Shown piece by piece: positions 26,070-34,938 of a DNA stretch of 64,000 nt. Position 1 is the stretch's first letter; each line of letters begins with the position of its first letter. A program made the translations under genes and the position numbers. Source of the stretch: Winogradskyella sp. PG-2 (lineage in GTDB: Bacteria > Bacteroidota > Bacteroidia > Flavobacteriales > Flavobacteriaceae); NCBI RefSeq assembly GCF_000828715.1, contig NZ_AP014583.1, positions 3,470,001 through 3,534,000 on the forward strand, read 5' to 3'. Below the pieces are notes generated by a model. The model had not been told where the DNA came from. It did no database searches and saw only the letters and a list, made by a program, of their open reading frames with translations.

Positions 26070-27215
26070 TTAAGGAAATAGCAACATTTTCTTATTATTC
26101 ACTAATACGAAATCGATTTCGTTACCGACCTCTAACTCAAAATTACCCTCAGATTCAACTAAAAACCCTTTTGCATCAATTTCATTATGTCCATAAAATT
26201 TATCTAATTTTGAAATTGACTCAATAACAGGTAGAAACTGCAATCTATTATCTTTTAGAATTTCTTTATATTGAATTGCAATGGCTTTAAGGTTTGAATC
26301 GTTTTCAGAAATTTTTGAATTTCTTATTATAATGTCATAAAAAGATTTAGTGTTTTCAGGAATTTTGAAATAATCTTCATAATTAGACATATTTAATCCT
26401 TTAGAAATGGTATCTAATCCTTTAATGAGTGCCAAAAAGATAAAGCGCCTCACATCTTCTCTATTATAATCATTAGGATAATGGCCAGCTTCAAACAATA
26501 TAGTTGGGACACCAAAATTTTGAAATGTATCACCAACACAATTCAAATTAAACCCGTCATCATAACGGCCAATTCCTTTAGGTAACTCTGATTGTAACAA
26601 CTCATTAATCTCAGTAATAACAGTCATTGCTTCTTTTCTATTTGGTGTTACAGTTCGTTTTTCGTCCTGAGCAGGCGATAAAAACGACAAGGTTGCAGAA
26701 ATACCAGAATTACCAGCACCAAAAATAGTACGCTGACCATGTAGATTAAAACAATAATCAGGCAAAAAATTGTTATAAACTTCTCGTAGTACTTTGCTTT
26801 CTGGCTGAGATAAGTCTTGTGCATCTCTGTTTAAATCAATAGTATTTGAATTAACACGTGTATATCGCTCAGCTCCGTCTGGGTTTAAAATTGGAATTAT
26901 ATATAATGTACACGCTTCTAAAATTGAATTTGGAATGGTATTATTAGTCAGAAATAAATTAAAACAATCAAAAAGTGCTTTTGTTGTTGTCGATTCATTA
27001 CCATGCATTTGTGACCATAATAATATTTTAATTGGACCATGCCCAAATTCAAAACTATAAATTGGTCGGTTCTCTACAGAATAACCTATAGTAGAAATCA
27101 ATGATTTCGGAATTTTTTTTAAGCACTTTTCAATGTGTGAATTGGTAATATAACGACCAAATAATTGTGGTGTTTTAACTAAAGAATAAATACTATTTAA
27201 ATGCTCTAAATTCAT
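26070..27215 (-). CDS. M14-family zinc carboxypeptidase-like protein
   Basis: Metallopeptidase-like protein of 381 residues. The zinc ligands are visible as H71-x-x-E74 (SQMHGNEST) and H159 (FNLHGQRT), the substrate Asn/Arg region is LNPDGAERYTRVNSNTIDLNRDAQ, and the likely catalytic Glu is E242 (ILFEAGHYPND). This is the M14 carboxypeptidase fold. There is no signal peptide with the start at ATG 27215 (MNLEHLNSIYSL), so it may act in the cytoplasm. The ATG at 27305 would place the promoter inside the gene. Substrate unknown; it lies upstream of the Lrp-like gene in the same direction. Confidence 0.85.
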   Translation of the reverse strand: MNLEHLNSIYSLVKTPQLFGRYITNSHIEKCLKKIPKSLISTIGYSVENRPIYSFEFGHGPIKILLWSQMHGNESTTTKALFDCFNLFLTNNTIPNSILEACTLYIIPILNPDGAERYTRVNSNTIDLNRDAQDLSQPESKVLREVYNNFLPDYCFNLHGQRTIFGAGNSGISATLSFLSPAQDEKRTVTPNRKEAMTVITEINELLQSELPKGIGRYDDGFNLNCVGDTFQNFGVPTILFEAGHYPNDYNREDVRRFIFLALIKGLDTISKGLNMSNYEDYFKIPENTKSFYDIIIRNSKISENDSNLKAIAIQYKEILKDNRLQFLPVIESISKLDKFYGHNEIDAKGFLVESEGNFELEVGNEIDFVLVNNKKMLLFP

Positions 27216-27234
27216 TTTAACTTTTATAGTGCTA

Positions 27235-27242
27235 CAAATGTA
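27235..27242 (-). promoter_or_regulatory. -7 promoter box for the M14 peptidase gene
   Basis: Minus-strand TACATTTG, perfect TAnnTTTG, 19 bases before ATG 27215. No -33 TTG at the normal spacing. Confidence 0.45.
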
Positions 27243-27479
27243 ATCATTTGATAATTTACATTTGTAAACATAATTTAAACACTGTTTCGTTACAATGTTA
27301 TACAAACAACCACATATCTATCATACTTAAAATTCTAATAACTGAAAAATATGTAATGCAACTAAATTAATGAATTTAAATAATTATATTTCAGATATTT
27401 AACTACACTAATCTAACTATAACTTTATATATTTTTTATTTATTACCAACCAAATAGCTATAATGTTTATACGATTGTT

Positions 27480-27487
27480 TACTTTTG
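27480..27487 (+). promoter_or_regulatory. -7 promoter box for the XRE regulator gene
   Basis: TACTTTTG, perfect TAnnTTTG, 31 bases before ATG 27519. No clear -33 box. Confidence 0.45.
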
Positions 27488-27518
27488 TAACGTTATTTAA
27501 TCAAAATAGCAGTTTACA

Positions 27519-27887
27519 ATGATAAACTCGAGTGAATTTACTATACGTCTGCAAAAAGTCATAGATTTTTACAGTGAAACGGCTTCAAGTTTTGCTGAAA
27601 AAATTGGTGTGCAGCGTTCTAGTATTTCTCATATTTTAAGCGGTAGAAATAAACCGAGTTTAGACTTTGTAATGAAGGTACTTCACTCCTATCCAGAAGT
27701 TGAGTTGTATTGGCTAATGAATGGCAAAGGGACTTTTCCAAGTGAAGTAAAACTATCTAAATCTCCAAATTCCAATTTCACAAAGCCAACTATAGATGAA
27801 AAAATCAATTTATCTGAATCAAATTCAGGAATTGAAAAGATTGTTATCTTTTATAAAGATGGAACTTTTAAGGATTATAAACCTTAA
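27519..27887 (+). CDS. XRE-family helix-turn-helix regulator
   Basis: Small DNA-binding protein of 122 residues. The HTH_3 domain spans about residues 7-62: FTIRLQKVIDFYSETASSFAEKIGVQRSSISHILSGRNKPSLDFV, with the recognition helix in RSSISHILSG. YPEVELYWLMNGKG is the typical end of flavobacterial XRE proteins of this size. The C-terminal 50 residues are low-complexity, Ser/Asn/Lys rich and end with IEKIVIFYKDGTFKDYKP, a short conserved tail. It is divergent from the M14 gene; target unknown. Confidence 0.9.
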   Translation: MINSSEFTIRLQKVIDFYSETASSFAEKIGVQRSSISHILSGRNKPSLDFVMKVLHSYPEVELYWLMNGKGTFPSEVKLSKSPNSNFTKPTIDEKINLSESNSGIEKIVIFYKDGTFKDYKP

Positions 27888-27905
27888 ATATTATCTCGCT
27901 ATTCT

Positions 27906-27913
27906 TATTTTTG
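27906..27913 (+). promoter_or_regulatory. -7 promoter box for the small lipoprotein gene
   Basis: TATTTTTG, perfect TAnnTTTG, 14 bases before ATG 27928, just after the XRE gene stop. Confidence 0.45.
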
Positions 27914-27927
27914 TACAAAGAATTACA

Positions 27928-28314
27928 ATGAAGGTCTATTTTTCTGTTTTTGTTTTGTTGTTACTAACAAGTTGCTATGAAGTTGAACGGGATTGTTCAG
28001 ATTATAAAACTGGTACGTTTCAATTTAATTATACCATTGATGGTGTTGATAAAACAGGCAAATTTGTTAGAACAGAATCATTAAACATTGATTATTACGA
28101 AGGAAAAGTAGATTCGTCTTCAGTACGCTGGATTAATGATTGTGAGTTTATCCTAAAAAAACTCAATCCAAAACGTATGGCAGAGAAAGATGCTATACAT
28201 ATGAAAATCTTATCCACCGCAAGTAATTCTTACACCTTTGAGTACAAACTCGCAGTTAAAAAAGACAATAAGCCTATACACATAGAAAAAGGCATTGCGA
28301 CAAAGATTGATTAA
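27928..28314 (+). CDS. Small lipoprotein of unknown function
   Basis: Protein of 128 residues with a lipoprotein signal MKVYFSVFVLLLLTSCYEV (lipobox Cys16). The mature part holds two further cysteines (ERDCSDY, WINDCEF) that could pair, and beta-rich sequence (GTFQFNYTIDGVDKTGKF, FEYKLAVKKDNKPIHIEKG). I do not recognise a named family. An earlier in-frame ATG at 27796 would overlap the XRE gene and hide the lipobox, so it is rejected. The TerC gene follows after 5 bases, so the two may share a transcript. Confidence 0.75.
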   Translation: MKVYFSVFVLLLLTSCYEVERDCSDYKTGTFQFNYTIDGVDKTGKFVRTESLNIDYYEGKVDSSSVRWINDCEFILKKLNPKRMAEKDAIHMKILSTASNSYTFEYKLAVKKDNKPIHIEKGIATKID

Positions 28315-28319
28315 TTTTT

Positions 28320-29108
28320 ATGTTAGATTTTTTATTGACATCAGATGCTATTATGGCATTGATTACATTGACTTTCTTAGAGATTATTCTCGGTATAGAT
28401 AATATTGTGTTTATATCTATTGCGGCTAATAAACTTCCCGAACATCAACGTAGTAAGGCTACAAACATAGGATTATTACTTGCCATGATACAACGGATTG
28501 TTTTACTCTTTTTTGTGTCGTTTTTAGTTAGCCTTAGTGAGCCTTTTTATTCATTTGAATCTAGCTGGTTAAATTTAGCTATAAGTTGGCAAGCCATTAT
28601 TTTATTTGCAGGTGGTTTATTCTTGATTTATAAAAGCACATCCGAAATAAGAGAAAAGGTAGAAAGCCCTTCTCATGATGAAGAAGGAGTTAAATCAAAG
28701 GTCATAAAATCTTTATCGCAGGCTATTACTCAAATCTTAATCATTGACTTTATTTTCTCAGTAGATTCAATCCTTACTGCTGTTGGTATGACTAATGGTT
28801 TGCATCCAAATAATAATTACACACTTATACTTATGATAATTGCTGTTATTATTTCTATCGCTGTAATGATAGGGTTTGCAAATAAAATCAGAAAGTTTAT
28901 AGACCAAAATCCAAGTATGCAAATTCTAGGATTGGCTTTTTTAATATTAATTGGTTTTATGCTAATTACTGAAGCTGCTCATCTTGCAGAAACAGAACTA
29001 TTCAATAAAACCATAGGAGCTATTCCTAAAGGTTATCTCTATTTCGCTATCGCGTTTTCATTATTTGTTGAGTTTTTAAATTCTTCAACTAGAAAGAAGA
29101 AAAAATAA
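28320..29108 (+). CDS. TerC-family integral membrane protein
   Basis: Polytopic protein of 262 residues with about seven membrane segments. It carries the TerC signatures with membrane acidic residues: LEIILGIDNIVFISI (near 20-34) and LIIDFIFSVDSILTAVGMTNG (near 139-159). TerC proteins are linked to tellurium resistance and, in several bacteria, to manganese export to protect or metallate exported proteins. Substrate here is unproven. It follows the lipoprotein gene by 5 bases; no ter operon partners are seen. Confidence 0.9.
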   Translation: MLDFLLTSDAIMALITLTFLEIILGIDNIVFISIAANKLPEHQRSKATNIGLLLAMIQRIVLLFFVSFLVSLSEPFYSFESSWLNLAISWQAIILFAGGLFLIYKSTSEIREKVESPSHDEEGVKSKVIKSLSQAITQILIIDFIFSVDSILTAVGMTNGLHPNNNYTLILMIIAVIISIAVMIGFANKIRKFIDQNPSMQILGLAFLILIGFMLITEAAHLAETELFNKTIGAIPKGYLYFAIAFSLFVEFLNSSTRKKKK

Positions 29109-29331
29109 TTCTTCTAGTTATAATATTTCACGAATCAAAGCCCAACTAATAAAGGTTTAAATTTCTTAATATTCTATTGTGAGTTTATGATTTAGAGATT
29201 AGCTGTATAACGTTGTTTTTTACCCACTTAACTAAAAACATAAGACTTTTTAGGAATTGCGAAATTGGTTTTGCTATCTTTCGCCAGATTGAAATGTTTT
29301 AATTAGAACCCAAATCTTTAAAATATAAGTA

Positions 29332-30780
29332 ATGCTATTTAATTCAATAGACTTTGCAGTTTTCCTACCTGTAGTTTTTATATTCTATTGGTTTTGCTGC
29401 CAAAAGAATTTAAAACTTCAGAATTTACTAATCGTTGCCGCTAGTTATTTATTCTATGGCTGGTGGGATTGGCGTTTTTTATCCCTAATTATATTTAGTA
29501 CCATTGTAGATTATTCAATTGGTGTTGCGCTCTCTAAAGAAGACAGTCAAAAGAAAAGAAAACTCTTTCTGTGGCTAAGTATCCTGGTAAACTTAGGATT
29601 TCTAGGCTTTTTTAAATATTATAACTTCTTTTTAGATAACCTAATTACTGCATTTACATTCTTTGGTACCGAATTACAGGCAAGTTCTTTAAAAGTTATA
29701 TTACCCGTTGGTATTAGCTTCTACACGTTTCAAACCTTAAGCTACACAATTGATGTGTACAGAAAAAAACTAACTCCAACAAAGGATTTTATAGCATTTT
29801 CTGCTTTCGTTAGTTTCTTTCCACAATTAGTTGCTGGGCCTATTGAACGTGCTACAAATTTATTGCCTCAGTTTTATACGAAGCGTAAATTTGAGTACAA
29901 TAAGGCTGTCGATGGACTTCGTCAAATACTTTGGGGACTGTTTAAGAAAGTTGTGATTGCAGACAACTGTGCAGAATTTGCAAATGAATTTTTTAATAAC
30001 CATACCGAATATGGTGGTAGTGGTTTGCTACTTGGTGCTTTGTTTTTTACATTTCAAATTTATGGTGATTTCTCTGGCTATTCTGATATTGCAATTGGTA
30101 CATCTCGTCTATTTGGTTTTAATCTAAAACAAAATTTCGCTTTCCCATATTTCTCAAGAGATATTGCGGAATTTTGGAGACGATGGCACATGTCATTATC
30201 TACATGGTTTAGAGATTACTTATATATCCCATTAGGAGGAAGTAAAGGTGGAACATCAATGAAGATTAGAAATACCTTTATAATCTTTATTGTCAGTGGT
30301 TTTTGGCACGGCTCTAATTGGACATTTATTGTTTGGGGAGCACTAAACGCCATTTATTTTTTACCATTATTATTAGCAAATAGAAATAGATCTAACATAG
30401 GTGTTGTTGCTGAAGGCCGATTACTACCCTCTATTAAAGACTTTTTAAATATTATTTCAACCTTTCTACTTACTGTATTAGCTTGGGTGTTTTTTAGAGC
30501 AGATTCCGTAGGCCATGCAATAGATTATTTAATTGGTATTTTTTCTAAAAGCTTATTCTCTATTCCAGAATTTAATAATAGAACACACGCTGTTGAAGTT
30601 TTACTACTGATAGGTTTTTTAATGTTTATTGAATGGCTCGGAAGAGATTCGCAATACGGTATTGAAAAATTAGGCCTTAAATGGAATAGAAATTTAAGAA
30701 TGGTTTTTTATATAGGTATTATCTGTTTAATCTTCTTATTCATTGGCAAAGAACAAGAATTCATTTATTTCCAGTTTTAA
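29332..30780 (+). CDS. MBOAT-family O-acyltransferase, AlgI-like
   Basis: Membrane-bound O-acyltransferase of 482 residues that passes acyl groups (usually acetyl) across the membrane to a polysaccharide or other exported acceptor. The core shows FFPQLVAGPIERA, FQIYGDFSGYSDIAIG, FWRRWHMSLSTWFRDYLYIP (His286) and SGFWHGSNWTF (His326, the expected catalytic His). About ten membrane segments. The next gene starts one base after the stop region and encodes an SGNH-like partner, the common two-part layout for exopolysaccharide O-acetylation. A weak -7-like TATCTTTC lies at 29275-29282. Confidence 0.92.
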   Translation: MLFNSIDFAVFLPVVFIFYWFCCQKNLKLQNLLIVAASYLFYGWWDWRFLSLIIFSTIVDYSIGVALSKEDSQKKRKLFLWLSILVNLGFLGFFKYYNFFLDNLITAFTFFGTELQASSLKVILPVGISFYTFQTLSYTIDVYRKKLTPTKDFIAFSAFVSFFPQLVAGPIERATNLLPQFYTKRKFEYNKAVDGLRQILWGLFKKVVIADNCAEFANEFFNNHTEYGGSGLLLGALFFTFQIYGDFSGYSDIAIGTSRLFGFNLKQNFAFPYFSRDIAEFWRRWHMSLSTWFRDYLYIPLGGSKGGTSMKIRNTFIIFIVSGFWHGSNWTFIVWGALNAIYFLPLLLANRNRSNIGVVAEGRLLPSIKDFLNIISTFLLTVLAWVFFRADSVGHAIDYLIGIFSKSLFSIPEFNNRTHAVEVLLLIGFLMFIEWLGRDSQYGIEKLGLKWNRNLRMVFYIGIICLIFLFIGKEQEFIYFQF

Positions 30781-30781
30781 T

Positions 30782-31726
30782 ATGAAGGGGTTTATTAAAA
30801 AAATTATCGCATTTCTAGCCTTAGCTATAATCGCTTTAGTGGCTATAGTATTGAGTTCTAATTATATTGTAAAGTCTAAGTCAACTTTTAATATTGATAA
30901 AGACATAACTAATTTATTTATTGGTCATTCACATTCTGTATGCTCAGTGAATGACTCTATTTTTAAAAATAGCATCAATCTATCTGCTTCTGGAGAAGCT
31001 TATTTCTACAATTATCAAAAACTAAAGTTAGTGTTAGACGCTAATAAACAAATCGAAACTTTGTTTATAGAATTTGCAAATAATCAAGTAGATAGTGTAA
31101 TGGACGACTGGACTTGGGGTTATGAAAAAATGTCATATTACTTACCATTTTACAGCCCTTTTATGGAGTCTGATGACTTTAATTTATTACTAGATCACAA
31201 TTCTACAGATTTATTTGCTAGCTACTCTATTGCAACCAGAAAACACTTATATCGCATACTTAGTGGCGACTATGATTTGGTAAATGATGTTGGTAGCTTT
31301 GAACCTTCTATGCTCAGTAAAGTAGATGAATTAATCGCAAAAAAGGATTTTAATCCTACACTATCTAAGAACCTATCACTTTCAAAAACTAATCTTAGTT
31401 ATCTGAGAAAAATGATAGATCTCTGTAAAGCAAATAATATAAAAGTTTTTCTTATTAGAAGTCCACAACATCCACTCTATGCAGATTTAAAAAATGAAAG
31501 TGTTTATAAAGATGTATTAAAAACACAATTCAATGATGTTGAATTATTTGATTTTGATGCTATGGAATTTCCCAATAGTCATTATTTAGATTTACATCAT
31601 CTTAATTATAATGGTGCTAATGAATTTAGCACACTTTTCAATAACTTATTAGAAAACAATCTACTAAACTCACCTAGAAAACAACGAATTATTGATTCAA
31701 GTATTAAGGCATTTAACGAAAATTAA
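30782..31726 (+). CDS. SGNH-hydrolase-like partner of the O-acyltransferase
   Basis: Protein of 314 residues with one N-terminal membrane anchor (about 7-27) and a periplasmic domain. NLFIGHSHSVCSVND near residue 43 carries the Gly-His-Ser of an SGNH-like nucleophile region, and NSHYLDLHHLNYNGANEF near 272-289 holds a D-x-x-H pair, so a catalytic triad is possible. AlgJ/AlgX-like proteins with this layout transfer acetyl groups delivered by an MBOAT partner. ATG 30782 lies one base after the MBOAT stop; an earlier in-frame ATG at 30743 overlaps the MBOAT gene and is less likely. Assignment to this role is inferred from pairing and motifs. Confidence 0.75.
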   Translation: MKGFIKKIIAFLALAIIALVAIVLSSNYIVKSKSTFNIDKDITNLFIGHSHSVCSVNDSIFKNSINLSASGEAYFYNYQKLKLVLDANKQIETLFIEFANNQVDSVMDDWTWGYEKMSYYLPFYSPFMESDDFNLLLDHNSTDLFASYSIATRKHLYRILSGDYDLVNDVGSFEPSMLSKVDELIAKKDFNPTLSKNLSLSKTNLSYLRKMIDLCKANNIKVFLIRSPQHPLYADLKNESVYKDVLKTQFNDVELFDFDAMEFPNSHYLDLHHLNYNGANEFSTLFNNLLENNLLNSPRKQRIIDSSIKAFNEN

Positions 31727-31782
31727 ACTTAGCCTTTAGTTAATATTATTGTCAATAAAATGTTTGAGATTTAATGCGAAAA

Positions 31783-34461
31783 TTAGAAAAGACTAGCTTG
31801 GCCTTTATCGTCTACACCTGAATCATCATCTTCATTAGATTTTGAATCAGCTGAAGTCTTAGTATCGTCTTTACTTGAGGTGTTTTCAGTAGTAATATCT
31901 GCTTCAACAGTTTGTTCATCAACAACTTCTAAATCATCAGCATGTACTTCCTCAGGTGCTTCATAAGGCAATGAATCCAATAAACTAACTTGATTAATTT
32001 TATCTTTAGTTAATTGATTTCCAAGAGCATTAATCCCTTTAACTGCAATAAACTCTTCAAGATTAACTTCCATGTTTGGCTTACGATCTTTGCCTCGTTC
32101 TTTTTTAAATTCAACATCAGCCATAGGCCTCCAATCTGTAGAAACAATTTCTAATTGTGAATTAGAGTGACCAGAAATAAAAGATTCTTCTTTGCCTTCT
32201 TGTTCAATTAAAAAACGTTTTACATAGTAGCGTTCCTTTTCACCATCATAATAAATTGCAGAAATTGGCTTTTTAGGAATCCACTTTTCTAGCACAATCA
32301 TATCACTATCAAAATGAGTAGTCATTTCTGGTATTATAGTTTTTACTATACCAGACTGTGTTATTATTAATAATCGATCTTCACCTCTGAACTCACCTAT
32401 CAATTCACCGCGATCATCAACATTAAGACGTTGCACAGTATCATCAAACCATATTTTGCGTGGTTTTAATGTCGATACTCCTTTTTCTTTTAATTCTATA
32501 CGCTTTATCGAATGCTTAGTAACTAGGTTACCTTTTGAAGCTCTTCCTTTGATAAGGATATCCGCAAAGTCTAAATCCCATTTTAATTTTTTAACACTAC
32601 CAACCTGTCGCAACATTATAGATACCACCTCAGCTTCACCATTTGGATTTGCAGAAAAATACCATAACACTGAACTCTTACTTCCGTTAGTTAAATCGTA
32701 TTCACGATCTCTAGTCATACTAGTAACCGCAAAACGTTTCACATAAGAAGGTCCTCCTCTACCATCACGGTAAATCATATTGTAAACTGTACGCTTATCC
32801 TTTTTCTTAAATACAGCCACGTGAATAATATTTTTGCCAATAAAGGTTTTAGAACCCACTTTGGTGACCATCATTTTACCTTCTTTGGTAAAGACAATAA
32901 TATCATCAATATCACTACAGTCACAAACATACTCATCTCTACGTAATGATGTTCCTATAAAGCCTTCTTCTCTATTAACATAGAGTTTGGTGTTTCTAAT
33001 CACCACTTTTGTAGCATCCACATCCTCGAAAACTCTAATTTCTGTTTTACGCTCTTTACCTTCACCATAATCCTTTTTCAATCTTTCAAAATATGCAATC
33101 GCATAATCAATAAGATTTGCTAAGTGATGTTTCACCTCAGCGATTTGATCTTCTAAAGCATCAATTTTTTGTTGAGCTTTATCAATATCGAATTTAGAAA
33201 TACGCTTAATTCTAATTTCTGTTAAACGTGTAATATCTTCAACTGTAATAGCACGTTTTAAATGCTTCACATGTGGCTTAAGTCCTTTATCTATAGCATT
33301 AATAACGCCTTCCCATGTTTCTTCTTCTTCAATATCACGATAGATTCTATTTTCAATAAAGATACGTTCAAGTGAAGCAAAATGCCACTGCTCTTCGTAC
33401 TCTCCAAGTTTTATTTCTAGCTCACTTTTTAAGAGTTGAACTGTATTGTCAGTAGAACGACGTAACATCTCAGTAACACCAACAAAGAAAGGTTTGTTAT
33501 CTTCAATAACACAACCTAATGGAGAAATAGATGTTTCGCAATTTGTAAATGCATAAAGTGCATCAATAGTTTTATCTGGTGATAAGCCAGAAGGCAAATG
33601 AATCAATATCTCCACCTTAGCAGCTGTATTGTCTTCAATCTTCTTAATCTTAATTTTACCTTTATCATTAGCCTTTAAGATAGAATCTATTAAAGACGAG
33701 GTTGTAGTTGCGAATGGTATTTCTGTAATAACTAAACTGTTTTTATCGCGTTGGGATATTTTAGCCCTAACACGCACTTTTCCACCTCGTAAACCGTCAT
33801 TGTAATTGGTGAAATCTGCAATACCTGCTGTTGGAAAATCTGGTAATATAGTAAAACGTTTTCCTTTTAAATGCTTAACAGAAGCATCTATTAGTTCTAT
33901 AAAGTTATGTGGTAAAATCTTTGTAGACAATCCTACTGCAATACCCTCCCCACCTTGGGCTAACAATAACGGAAACATCACAGGAAGATTTATTGGTTCT
34001 TTACGTCGACCATCATAAGACGCTTGCCATTCTGTAATCTTTGGATTGTAAACCACATCCAAAGCAAACTTAGATAATCGTGCTTCAATATATCTCGATG
34101 CTGCTGCTCTATCACCTGTTAAAATATTTCCCCAATTCCCTTGGGTATCAATCAGTAAATCTTTCTGACCAATTTGCACCATAGCGTCAGCAATACTTGC
34201 GTCACCATGCGGATGGTATTGCATAGTATGACCGACGATATTCGCTACTTTATTGTAACGTCCATCATCTAAATCTTTCATAGAATGCATAATACGACGC
34301 TGAACAGGTTTAAAGCCATCTTCTATCGCAGGTACAGCACGTTCTAAGATAACGTAAGAAGCGTAATCTAAAAACCAATCTTTATACATTCCGGTAACCT
34401 TAGTAATTGTTTCTTGGTTACCTGAATCTTCATTTAACAACTCTTCATGTTCTTCTGACAT
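31783..34461 (-). CDS. parC: DNA topoisomerase IV subunit A (ParC-type)
   Basis: Type IIA topoisomerase breakage-reunion subunit of 892 residues. The catalytic tyrosine is Y124 in AAASRYIEARLSKFA. The winged-helix start VILERAVPAIEDGFKPVQRR and the YHPHGDASI stretch are typical, and a C-terminal beta-pinwheel region follows. The last 80 residues are acidic and low-complexity. It is the third gene of parE - small membrane gene - parC, and its ATG abuts the stop of the small gene with no spacer. Pairing with a ParE-type subunit (no gyrA-type neighbour) supports topoisomerase IV over gyrase. Confidence 0.94.
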   Translation of the reverse strand: MSEEHEELLNEDSGNQETITKVTGMYKDWFLDYASYVILERAVPAIEDGFKPVQRRIMHSMKDLDDGRYNKVANIVGHTMQYHPHGDASIADAMVQIGQKDLLIDTQGNWGNILTGDRAAASRYIEARLSKFALDVVYNPKITEWQASYDGRRKEPINLPVMFPLLLAQGGEGIAVGLSTKILPHNFIELIDASVKHLKGKRFTILPDFPTAGIADFTNYNDGLRGGKVRVRAKISQRDKNSLVITEIPFATTTSSLIDSILKANDKGKIKIKKIEDNTAAKVEILIHLPSGLSPDKTIDALYAFTNCETSISPLGCVIEDNKPFFVGVTEMLRRSTDNTVQLLKSELEIKLGEYEEQWHFASLERIFIENRIYRDIEEEETWEGVINAIDKGLKPHVKHLKRAITVEDITRLTEIRIKRISKFDIDKAQQKIDALEDQIAEVKHHLANLIDYAIAYFERLKKDYGEGKERKTEIRVFEDVDATKVVIRNTKLYVNREEGFIGTSLRRDEYVCDCSDIDDIIVFTKEGKMMVTKVGSKTFIGKNIIHVAVFKKKDKRTVYNMIYRDGRGGPSYVKRFAVTSMTRDREYDLTNGSKSSVLWYFSANPNGEAEVVSIMLRQVGSVKKLKWDLDFADILIKGRASKGNLVTKHSIKRIELKEKGVSTLKPRKIWFDDTVQRLNVDDRGELIGEFRGEDRLLIITQSGIVKTIIPEMTTHFDSDMIVLEKWIPKKPISAIYYDGEKERYYVKRFLIEQEGKEESFISGHSNSQLEIVSTDWRPMADVEFKKERGKDRKPNMEVNLEEFIAVKGINALGNQLTKDKINQVSLLDSLPYEAPEEVHADDLEVVDEQTVEADITTENTSSKDDTKTSADSKSNEDDDSGVDDKGQASLF

Positions 34462-34938
34462 CTACTTTGCTTGTTTACGCTTTCTATTTTCTTTAATTGT
34501 CTTACTCAACGATTGTTTTACATATTTCAACTTCTTTGGTTTTAGAAGTGTAACATTAAAACGTTCTTTATGTTTTTTTCCATCATAACTCTTAACTAAT
34601 ACAACCAAGGATTTATAAAGTATATAGTTATTGATTTTAAACCCAGTGAGTTGATGACGAGAGAATTCTATTTTATTCTCTCTGTAATTGATATATTCCG
34701 TGAGTATCAATCCCTTATTAAGAATAATTATTTTAGCTCCATCACTATCATACTCAAAATAACCAGCGATTGAGTGTACAATTACAAGTAATATAAAAAG
34801 CCCTAAAAACACAAAGAAAGTACTATCAACAAACATTTCTAGTGATTTAAAAACTGTTGCTAATAAAATAGCAAAGACTATCAATATAAAATAGATAGAA
34901 ACAACCGTGTTCTTTACTTTTCTATTATCTGTTCTCAT
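34462..34938 (-). CDS. Small membrane protein between parE and parC, function unknown
   Basis: Protein of 158 residues with two predicted membrane segments ([18 protein letters not shown] near 14-31 and [18 protein letters not shown] near 40-57), then a beta-rich cytoplasmic domain ([20 protein letters not shown], then [20 protein letters not shown]) and a strongly basic C-terminus ([11 protein letters not shown]). It resembles small PH-like membrane proteins in general shape, but I recognise no named family. It overlaps parE by 4 bases and abuts parC, so all three are co-translated. Confidence 0.8.
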   Translation of the reverse strand: MRTDNRKVKNTVVSIYFILIVFAILLATVFKSLEMFVDSTFFVFLGLFILLVIVHSIAGYFEYDSDGAKIIILNKGLILTEYINYRENKIEFSRHQLTGFKINNYILYKSLVVLVKSYDGKKHKERFNVTLLKPKKLKYVKQSLSKTIKENRKRKQAK

